NCBI GenBank assembly: GCA_009695395.1
Contig: SIBB01000273.1
Location: forward strand, 1 to 5,149
Origin: Pedosphaera sp.
GTDB taxonomy: Bacteria; Verrucomicrobiota; Verrucomicrobiia; Limisphaerales; SXTU01
Length of the DNA: 5,149 bases
Reading direction: 5' to 3'
The stretch's first letter is position 1; every line of letters starts with the position of its first letter. Shown here in pieces: positions 1-4,721 of this stretch. Both the position numbers and the translations under genes were made by a program. The notes beneath the pieces are model-generated. The model worked only from the letters and a program-made list of their open reading frames with translations, was not told the origin of the DNA and did not search any database.

Positions 1-44
1 GCGCTCCGTTCGGGTGGTCCGGCCGGAAAATTCTTTCAACTGAT

Positions 45-200
45 ATGGCACAACACAGCAGTCTCCGCGCTACCAACAACCTTGGGGCCAAGCGCAACGT
101 CCTGAAGCGCTACGAGCGCGTCGAAATCCTCAAGAAGGGTGGAACCTGGAAGGCCGGCGACCGCGTCACCGGTCTTCGCAAGACCAAGCCCCCGGTCTAA
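45..200 (+). CDS. Small basic protein, 51 aa (Verrucomicrobiota/Chlamydiota-type)
   Basis: The frame opens at ATG 45 (MAQHSSLR) and closes at TAA 198-200, giving 51 residues. The product is very rich in Lys and Arg, with conserved-looking blocks LGAKRNVLKRYERVEILKK (residues 14-32), TWKAGDRVTGL (34-44) and RKTKP near the C-terminus. From memory, this layout matches a small-basic-protein family found in Verrucomicrobiota and Chlamydiota. Its role is not established to my knowledge; the charge and size would suit RNA or ribosome binding, which is inference. There is no signal peptide or membrane segment. No Shine-Dalgarno sequence precedes the start: the 15 bases upstream are pyrimidine- and A-rich. 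A terminator-like hairpin follows 44 bp after the stop, so the gene probably ends its own transcript. It is too short for many gene callers and easily missed. Confidence 0.85.
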   Translation: MAQHSSLRATNNLGAKRNVLKRYERVEILKKGGTWKAGDRVTGLRKTKPPV

Positions 201-244
201 ACTGCCGGCCCCGCGCCGCGCCACCTGCTGAACCCTTTTACGGG

Positions 245-282
245 AAGCCGTCCGCCGCGAGGTGCGACGGCTTTCTTCTCTT
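245..282 (+). terminator. Probable intrinsic terminator of the small basic protein gene
   Basis: A perfect 8-bp inverted repeat, AAGCCGTC (245-252) and GACGGCTT (266-273), encloses a 13-nt loop and runs straight into a pyrimidine tract, CTTTCTTCTCTT, to position 282. The T run is interrupted by C and the loop is rather large, so strength is uncertain. The element lies between the small basic protein gene and the pseudouridine synthase gene and ends exactly where the preferred start of the latter begins. Confidence 0.5.
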
Positions 283-1044
283 GTGCAAGTCCGACTCCAA
301 AAATTTCTAGCCGAGGCCGGCGTGGCCTCCCGCCGCGCCAGCGAACGACTCATCGTCAACGGCCTCGTCGAGGTCAACGGCAAAGTCGCCAAGGAACTCG
401 GCACGAAGGTGGACCCTGACCACGACACGGTGAAGGTCGAGGGGCGGCCAGTGAAAACCCGGCGCAAGATCTACGTCGCACTGAACAAGCCGGGCGGCTT
501 TCTCTCCACCCGCAGTGACGAGCTGGACCGCCGTATCGTGACCGACCTGCTGCCGAAGGAATGGTCGCACCTACACCCTGTCGGCCGGCTGGACCGCGAC
601 AGCGAGGGTCTGATATTTTTGACCAACGACGGCGACTTTACCCTGCGCCTCACCCATCCCCGCTTCGGCGTGCGGAAGCACTACCGCGCCATCGTCGAAG
701 GCCGCGTCGAGCCCGTGATGCTTCGCCGCTTCATGGAAGGCGTGGAGCACGAAGGTGAAACTCTCAAAGCCGAGCGCGCCCGCATCGTGGACGCGAACAA
801 CTCGCACAGCATCGTGGAGCTTGAACTTGCCGAAGGCAAAAACCGCGAGGTGCGCCGGCTTTTTGAGTCACAGAACCTAATGGTCGAGCGCCTGCAACGC
901 ACGCAGATCGGCCCCATTCGCCTCGGTGAACTGCCCGAGGGGAAATGGCGCGCGTTGACGGACATTGAAGTAAAGTCTCTCCTCAAGATGTCCCCCGCAC
1001 CCGCGTCGGCGACGGCTTCGACTGCACCCGTCACCTCGCGCTGA
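283..1044 (+). CDS. rRNA pseudouridine synthase, RsuA/RluB/E/F family
   Basis: The enzyme isomerises a specific uridine in rRNA to pseudouridine in the cytoplasm. With the GTG start at 283 it has 253 residues, typical of the family. Residues 4-50 form an S4 RNA-binding domain (RLQKFLAEAGVASRR, then NGLVEVNGK). The catalytic domain follows with LNKPGG (67-72), the catalytic-Asp motif GRLDRDSEGL (101-110, Asp104), LTNDG (113-117) and GKNREVRRL (185-193), the last being characteristic of RsuA/RluB/E/F. It looks closest to RluB (a 23S enzyme), but target specificity cannot be read from sequence, so no symbol is given. An in-frame GTG at 262 would add 7 residues, but it lies inside the terminator-like hairpin, and family members usually begin just before RLQKFLA. 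No Shine-Dalgarno sequence is present. The C-terminus ends in a low-complexity Ala/Ser/Thr/Pro tail (about 237-253) that overlaps the converging gene by 14 bp. Confidence 0.93.
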   Translation: MQVRLQKFLAEAGVASRRASERLIVNGLVEVNGKVAKELGTKVDPDHDTVKVEGRPVKTRRKIYVALNKPGGFLSTRSDELDRRIVTDLLPKEWSHLHPVGRLDRDSEGLIFLTNDGDFTLRLTHPRFGVRKHYRAIVEGRVEPVMLRRFMEGVEHEGETLKAERARIVDANNSHSIVELELAEGKNREVRRLFESQNLMVERLQRTQIGPIRLGELPEGKWRALTDIEVKSLLKMSPAPASATASTAPVTSR

Positions 1045-2548
1045 GGTCGAAGCACGCCATCTCCACGGCGTTGCGCACGAAGAGCTTTCCGCCCGCGAGC
1101 GCCGGGTGATTCCATGTTTTGCCCTTGATTCCGGGCACACGCGCAATTTCCGTCTGCCGGTCGGGCAGGGCTTGCACTAGTGCGAGGTCGCCGTTGCCGC
1201 AGAGGATGACGAGGTGGCCGCTGGCGAGGAGAACTTGCCCGTAGCCGTAGCGCCCGTCCTTCCAACGACGCTCGCCCGTCGCCGCGTCGAGGCAGACGAG
1301 GATGTCTTCGTCGAGACCGTAGAGGTGGCCGTTGTGCAGCACGGAACTGGTGAACTTGTTCTTCAGGAATTTGTTCCGCCACAGCTGCTTTACCGCGAAG
1401 CCGCCGTCCGTCCGGTTCAACTCCAACCCCACCGCGCCCGTGCCGTAGCCCGCGCTGAGGACCACGCGGTTCGTGCTGATGAGGATGGGTTGCGCGATGG
1501 TGTTGTCGAACTCCACGCGCCACGGGAAGCGCCATAGCACCTTCGCGTCCGTCGGCGACACACCGAGCAAATGTCCCGCGCTGTGCATGAGCAACTGGCG
1601 CTCGCCCGCGAGTGTCACGAGCATCGGCGACGCGTAACCGGCCTTGTCCTCCAGCGCCTTCCACGCGAGCGCACCGGTGATTTTGTCGTAGGCGATGAGC
1701 ATCCGCGCGTCGCGGCCCTGCGGTTCGCCGGCGAGCACGAGGACCTTGTCATCCACGATGAGCGGAGCGGCGCAGAGGGCGAAGAAAAGATTCGAGCAAC
1801 TGTGCTCCGCGAGCAGGTCGTGCTGCCAGAGGAGCTTGCCGCTCGCGGCTTCGAGGCAGCGGAACTGCCCCGTGCCGCCGAGCGAATAAAGCCTTCCCTC
1901 GTGCCATGTCGGGGTGGCGCGTGGCCCTTCGCCGCCCATCCATTCCTGAAAGTTCGCTGCATAGCTGTGCGCCCACACCTCACGCCCGGTCTCGACCTCG
2001 TAGGCCGTCACCACTTCCTGCTCGCGCCGTTGCTCGATGGTGAACGCCAGTCCATCCGCCAGCACGAACGACGCGTAGCCCGCGCCGACTGGCTGCTTCC
2101 ACAGCAACTTCGGCGGCGACTTCGCCCAGTCCACGTTGATGGTCTGCTCGGTGTAGTGGCCATCGCGAAGCGGCCCGCGGAAGTCGGTCCAGTAGGGCGT
2201 TGCGGATTTTGCCTGCACACGAACTGGAGCTTTCGCCGCCGGTGCAATGTCCGTGACTGCGCGGGCCTTCTCCAGTCGCGCGTAGTCGGTGACTTGCCAC
2301 GTCGGCACCGGAATGGGCCGGCCCTGCATCTCGAAGCGCAGCCCGGTGAACTTGGTCAGCAGGAAGAGAATTGCTGCCGCGTAAGGCAGCGTGAAAAGCG
2401 CGATGCCCAGCGTGCCGAGCAGCTTGCGCCCGAGGGTGGCCGTCCCCCGCCACAGCAGCCACAAGCCAGCGGGGGGGAACGCGAGTGTCACGAGCCGGAG
2501 GCGACGCGCGTCGGTGGAATGCGCTGTGGGAGGAGGTTCAGGATTCAT
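1031..2548 (-). CDS. Membrane-anchored PQQ-like beta-propeller protein
   Basis: The 505-residue product starts with two hydrophobic segments (about 20-33 and 44-66) separated by a basic turn containing R34, R41 and K42. By the positive-inside rule the turn is cytoplasmic and the rest lies outside the inner membrane. After a linker, FRGPLRDG (123-130) opens the propeller region, as in many secreted PQQ-repeat proteins. Blades are marked by repeat ends of the form AxxxxTGxxxW: TAYEVETGREVW (181-192), CLEAASGKLLW (231-241), IAYDKITGALAW (285-296), GVSPTDAKVLW (329-339) and CLDAATGERRW (419-429). These structural repeats do not prove PQQ binding, and no dehydrogenase catalytic motif is evident. 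Such proteins often act as scaffolds (BamB-like) or as quinoprotein-like domains; the substrate is unknown. ATG 2548 is preferred over an in-frame ATG at 2608, because the extra 20 residues are Arg-rich and would run through the promoter candidate. The gene converges on the pseudouridine synthase gene. Confidence 0.9.
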   Translation of the reverse strand: MNPEPPPTAHSTDARRLRLVTLAFPPAGLWLLWRGTATLGRKLLGTLGIALFTLPYAAAILFLLTKFTGLRFEMQGRPIPVPTWQVTDYARLEKARAVTDIAPAAKAPVRVQAKSATPYWTDFRGPLRDGHYTEQTINVDWAKSPPKLLWKQPVGAGYASFVLADGLAFTIEQRREQEVVTAYEVETGREVWAHSYAANFQEWMGGEGPRATPTWHEGRLYSLGGTGQFRCLEAASGKLLWQHDLLAEHSCSNLFFALCAAPLIVDDKVLVLAGEPQGRDARMLIAYDKITGALAWKALEDKAGYASPMLVTLAGERQLLMHSAGHLLGVSPTDAKVLWRFPWRVEFDNTIAQPILISTNRVVLSAGYGTGAVGLELNRTDGGFAVKQLWRNKFLKNKFTSSVLHNGHLYGLDEDILVCLDAATGERRWKDGRYGYGQVLLASGHLVILCGNGDLALVQALPDRQTEIARVPGIKGKTWNHPALAGGKLFVRNAVEMACFDLSAR

Positions 2549-2560
2549 TGCAACGCGCGT

Positions 2561-2588
2561 AAGATAGCCGCCTCGCTCCGCGCGTCCA
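2561..2588 (-). promoter_or_regulatory. Candidate promoter of the beta-propeller gene
   Basis: Read on the minus strand, TGGACG (2588-2583) and TATCTT (2566-2561) are separated by 16 bp, each matching 4 of 6 bases of the sigma-70 -35 and -10 consensus. Start codon ATG 2548 lies 12 bp beyond the -10 box, so the predicted leader is only a few nucleotides long. It is a pattern call without experimental support. Confidence 0.4.
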
Positions 2589-2620
2589 CGCCGAACCATC
2601 GCGTGCATCCGTCTTCGGCC

Positions 2621-2639
2621 ATGACTCCTGTGTAGTCAT
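2621..2639. promoter_or_regulatory. 19-bp dyad in the divergent intergenic region (possible operator)
   Basis: Perfect 6-bp arms, ATGACT (2621-2626) and AGTCAT (2634-2639), flank a 7-bp spacer. The arm centres are 13 bp apart, near one helical turn, as a dimeric regulator might need. The dyad lies between the two divergent promoter candidates and overlaps neither. A 6-bp dyad can arise by chance and no regulator gene is present in the window. Confidence 0.25.
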
Positions 2640-2664
2640 CACATGGTCTCGACTGAAAACGCCG

Positions 2665-2692
2665 TTGTCTTCGCGGGGTGGGCCGGTATTCT
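2665..2692 (+). promoter_or_regulatory. Candidate promoter of the secreted-protein gene (leaderless geometry)
   Basis: TTGTCT (2665-2670) and TATTCT (2687-2692) are separated by 16 bp; each matches 4 of 6 consensus bases. Exactly 6 bp separate the -10 box from ATG 2699, so transcription would be expected to begin at or very near the start codon. The candidate promoter at 3933-3960 has the same spacing throughout. Confidence 0.5.
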
Positions 2693-2698
2693 CTGGCC

Positions 2699-3151
2699 AT
2701 GCGTCGTGCGTCTGGACTAGCTGCCGTTTTACTTCTCCTCAGCACCGTCTTCGCTCACGCGGGCGGCGGCAAGGTGCTCAAGGTGTTGCCCCACTTCCTC
2801 GACAGCGAGGGTCGCCACGCTCTCTCGCCGAGCCTCTTCGAGCGTGATGCGTATCAGGCGCGCTTGCGAAAAACACCCTCAGAAGTCAGCGCGCTGCGGT
2901 TCGACGTGAACTGGTCTGCGGAAGGCAAGCCGACGAACCTCCGCCTCCGCGTCGAGGCGCGCGGCGGCAAGGCGGGGGCGCAACCCAAGGTTGTCGAGAC
3001 CGCCGTGAAGCCAGGCTGGACCGGCAGCGCGTGGTCGGCGTTGGCGTTGGACAAGGAAACTTACCAGCAGCTCGGCGGTGTGACCGCGTGGCGCGTGACG
3101 CTCTGGGACGGCGAGCAGATGCTGGCGGAGCAGAAGTCGTTTCTGTGGTAG
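2699..3151 (+). CDS. Small secreted protein of unknown function
   Basis: The 150-residue product begins with a clear Sec signal peptide: MRR, a hydrophobic core (residues 7-18), and an A-H-A site with cleavage predicted after Ala21. There is no lipobox Cys, so a soluble exported protein is expected, about 129 residues when mature. The mature part has alternating hydrophobic and polar stretches (LRFDVNWSAEG at 66-76, NLRLRVEARGG at 80-90, TAWRVTLWDGE at 119-129) that suggest a beta-sandwich, possibly Ig-like; this is inference. It has no cysteines. I do not recognise the family. ATG 2699 is chosen over GTG 2678 because the longer form would include the -10 box and would place 7 residues before the signal peptide. 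The gene lies divergent to the beta-propeller gene and 39 bp upstream of pyrF, with which it may share a transcript, although a functional link is not obvious. Confidence 0.8.
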   Translation: MRRASGLAAVLLLLSTVFAHAGGGKVLKVLPHFLDSEGRHALSPSLFERDAYQARLRKTPSEVSALRFDVNWSAEGKPTNLRLRVEARGGKAGAQPKVVETAVKPGWTGSAWSALALDKETYQQLGGVTAWRVTLWDGEQMLAEQKSFLW

Positions 3152-3190
3152 CGGGGCAGGGGATTCAGGTCGGAATTTCCACTCTGGAGC

Positions 3191-3901
3191 ATGAGCCAAT
3201 CGCGCAACCCCATCATCGTCGCCCTCGACGTTCCACACCTCGAATCCGCTCTTGCCCTCCTGGAGCAACTCGCGCCGGTAGTCGGCGCGTTCAAGGTGGG
3301 CAAGGAACTCTTCGTCGCCGCCGGTCCCGATATCGTGCGGCGCATTCGCGACACCGGTGCGGCCGTCTTTCTCGACCTCAAGTTCCACGACATTCCCAAC
3401 ACCGTCGCCAAGGCCGTCGAGGCGGCGATGCGGCTCGATGTGCAGATGCTGACCATCCATACCAGCGGTGGGCTGGCGATGATGCAGGCGGCGCAGAAGT
3501 CCGCGGAAGAAGCCGCGCTGCGCACCGGTAAGACTCAGCCGCTTGTTCTCGGTGTGACCGTGTTGACGAGCTTCAACACGAACGACCTCGCCGAAGTCGG
3601 CGTGTCACACGATGTCGGCGAGCAAGTCGAGCGGCTCGCGAGCCTCGCGGCGAAGGCGGGCTTGGGCGGGCTGGTCTGCTCGCCGCTGGAGATCACGCGG
3701 CTCCGGCAAATCCTTCCCGCGCACGTCCAGCTCGTGACACCCGGCATCCGTCCCGCTGACAGCAAGGCGGATGATCAGAAGCGCACGCTCACGCCGAAGG
3801 AAGCGATGACCGCCGGAGCGAGCTGGCTGGTCATTGGGCGCCCCATCTGCGCCGCGCCAAATCCGCGCGCGGCAGCCGAGGCGATCCTGGCTTCGCTTTG
3901 A
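3191..3901 (+). CDS. pyrF: Orotidine 5'-phosphate decarboxylase
   Basis: PyrF catalyses the last step of de novo UMP synthesis, decarboxylating OMP to UMP in the cytoplasm. The 236-residue length is typical of the bacterial type 1 enzyme. The expected active-site residues of the TIM barrel are present: Asp13 in ALDV, Lys35 in FKVGKEL, and the catalytic block FLDLKFHDIPNT (60-71) with Asp62, Lys64 and Asp67. Further along are TIHTSGG (88-94), TPGIRP (183-188), and Gln196 in DDQKR with Arg217 in IGRPI, corresponding to the residues that hold the phosphate group. Nothing is missing, so it should be active. GGAG at 3186-3189 looks like a Shine-Dalgarno core but lies only 1 nt from ATG 3191, too close for normal use. 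No clear promoter was found in the 39-bp gap, so transcription may come from the upstream secreted-protein gene. No other pyr genes are in the window. Confidence 0.97.
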   Translation: MSQSRNPIIVALDVPHLESALALLEQLAPVVGAFKVGKELFVAAGPDIVRRIRDTGAAVFLDLKFHDIPNTVAKAVEAAMRLDVQMLTIHTSGGLAMMQAAQKSAEEAALRTGKTQPLVLGVTVLTSFNTNDLAEVGVSHDVGEQVERLASLAAKAGLGGLVCSPLEITRLRQILPAHVQLVTPGIRPADSKADDQKRTLTPKEAMTAGASWLVIGRPICAAPNPRAAAEAILASL

Positions 3902-3932
3902 GTTTGCGGAGCGCACGTGCCCGACTTGCGCC

Positions 3933-3960
3933 TTGCAGTTTGAAGTCCGCCCGGTAGCTT
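3933..3960 (+). promoter_or_regulatory. Candidate promoter of the 90-aa gene and possibly the nuo operon (leaderless geometry)
   Basis: TTGCAG (3933-3938) and TAGCTT (3955-3960) are separated by 16 bp, and 6 bp lie between the -10 box and the GTG start at 3967. Each hexamer matches only 3 of 6 consensus bases, but the spacing repeats exactly that of the candidate promoter at 2665-2692. It lies in the 65-bp gap after pyrF, the only gap of that size before nuoA, and so could also drive nuoA and nuoB. Confidence 0.4.
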
Positions 3961-3966
3961 GCGCGC

Positions 3967-4239
3967 GTGTCTAAACCGGTGAGAAAATCAAAGCCTGCTA
4001 AAGCCGTTTTGCTTGGCGTCGGACTCGACTCCGATGGGCACAAGCGCATCACGACCGGCGACAACTTCGCGCTCGTCGGCGGCTCGAAGGACACGCACGA
4101 GCAAATGACTGAGAAGGCCCTCAAGATCAACGAGAAGCTTAAGCAGAAGGGCAAGCAGCTCGAAGAAGTCTCGCGCGAGGAGTTCGACGACATCGCGCAC
4201 TCCGTCGGCCTGCACAAGCACAACCCGCAGGCGAACTGA
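3967..4239 (+). CDS. Hypothetical 90-aa protein upstream of nuoA
   Basis: The frame runs from GTG 3967 to TGA 4237-4239. There is no ATG before residue 47, so GTG is the reasonable start, and it sits 6 bp after a -10-like box. The protein starts with a basic segment (KPVRKSKPAK) and continues with AVLLGVGLDSDGHKRITTG (13-31), a compact beta-like stretch, then NFALVGGSKDTHEQM (33-47) and a charged helical region of about 45-70 rich in Lys and Glu. It ends with EEFDDIAHSVGLHKHN. No signal peptide, membrane helix, cysteine or known catalytic motif is seen, so a soluble cytoplasmic protein is expected. I have a weak impression of similar short proteins in related bacteria but cannot name a family. 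The stop lies 6 bp before nuoA, which suggests co-transcription and translational coupling, and perhaps a link to complex I; that link is inference from position only. Confidence 0.82.
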   Translation: MSKPVRKSKPAKAVLLGVGLDSDGHKRITTGDNFALVGGSKDTHEQMTEKALKINEKLKQKGKQLEEVSREEFDDIAHSVGLHKHNPQAN

Positions 4240-4245
4240 CCTCTC

Positions 4246-4623
4246 ATGGGCGCGGACCAACACCCTTACCTCTTCCTGCTCGTCTTCTTCGTGATGGCGC
4301 TGGGCTTCGCGGTCGGGCCGCTGCTCCTGGCGATGCTGTGGGCGAAAATCTTCTCGCCGGCGAAACCGGGCGAGATGAAGAACGCGACCTACGAGTGCGG
4401 CCTCGAATCCAAGGGCGACGCATGGGTGGCCTTCAAGTCCGAGTATTACCTCTACGGCATCCTGTTCCTCCTCTTCGACGTGGAGACGATTTTTCTCCTG
4501 CCTTTCTGCGTGGCTTTCACGGGCCTGTCCGTGGGCGCGGTCTTGGCGATGCTCGTCTTCGTGCTCCTGCTGGTCGAGGGACTGGCGTGGGCGTGGGTGA
4601 AGGGAGTGCTGACATGGAAATGA
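4246..4623 (+). CDS. nuoA: NADH-quinone oxidoreductase subunit A
   Basis: NuoA (ND3 homologue) is a small membrane subunit at the junction of the membrane and peripheral arms of respiratory complex I, near the quinone channel. The 125-residue product has the expected three transmembrane helices (about 8-32, 66-90 and 94-118). The diagnostic loop and second helix are intact: NATYECGLES (46-55), FKSEYYLYGILFLLFDVE (63-80) and LPF (85-87). The acidic pair in FDVE and Cys51 of YECG are family hallmarks; the equivalent loop cysteine in mitochondrial ND3 reports the active/deactive state. ATG 4246 follows the previous stop by 6 bp with no Shine-Dalgarno sequence. TGA 4621-4623 falls at the outer edge of the hairpin element that separates it from nuoB. 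Confidence 0.97.
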   Translation: MGADQHPYLFLLVFFVMALGFAVGPLLLAMLWAKIFSPAKPGEMKNATYECGLESKGDAWVAFKSEYYLYGILFLLFDVETIFLLPFCVAFTGLSVGAVLAMLVFVLLLVEGLAWAWVKGVLTWK

Positions 4624-4721
4624 GGAATGGCGAATTGCGAATGCGGAATGTCCCTCGAGACGCTCTCGGCCTGAACTTCCTCATTCGACATTCGCAATTT
4701 GACATTCACAATTGACCTCAT
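4620..4721. repeat. Heptad-repeat imperfect palindrome between nuoA and nuoB
   Basis: Nearly all of the 96-bp gap is one inverted repeat. Arms of 25 nt (4626-4650 and 4682-4706) match at 21 positions, with one further G-U pair possible, around a 31-nt loop that holds its own perfect small hairpin, CGAGA-CGC-TCTCG (4656-4668). Each arm is made of 7-nt units: GAATGGC, GAATTGC, GAATGCG, GAATGTC at 4625-4652, and, on the opposite strand, GAATGAG, GAATGTC, AAATTGC, GAATGTC, CAATTGT at 4680-4714. An outer pair, ATGAGG (4620-4625) and CCTCAT (4716-4721), includes the nuoA stop codon and the first two bases of the nuoB start. It resembles an intergenic palindromic repeat (REP/MITE-like). The AT-richer composition, compared with the flanking genes, supports a separate origin. 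Within the operon transcript it would fold into a long hairpin. Confidence 0.7.

Noticed and set aside
681..1664. 327-codon open frame on the minus strand across the pseudouridine synthase and beta-propeller genes
   Set aside because: It overlaps two well-supported genes in other frames and its product is a low-complexity Arg/Ala-rich sequence.
2546..2608. Upstream start (ATG 2608) for the beta-propeller gene
   Set aside because: It would add 20 Arg-rich residues and place the coding sequence over the -10 and -35 boxes; ATG 2548 gives a sensible N-terminus.
1571..2635. Long open frame of 354 codons on the plus strand, opposite the beta-propeller gene
   Set aside because: It is a by-product of GC-rich codon use: the composition is Arg/His/Pro-rich with no recognisable domain, while the minus strand encodes clear propeller repeats.
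3186..3189. GGAG before pyrF as a Shine-Dalgarno site
   Set aside because: Only 1 nt separates it from ATG 3191, too short for normal ribosome positioning.
3913..3920. GCACGTGC palindrome after pyrF
   Set aside because: An 8-bp palindrome is expected by chance in GC-rich DNA and there is no T tract or partner site to make it a terminator or operator.
4625..4714. CRISPR array as an explanation of the repeated units between nuoA and nuoB
   Set aside because: Units are 7 nt, contiguous without spacers, degenerate, and inverted between the two arms.
4338..4715. Plus-strand open frame overlapping nuoA and running into the palindromic repeat
   Set aside because: It is nuoA in a different frame followed by repeat sequence; the Arg-rich translation shows no conserved motif.
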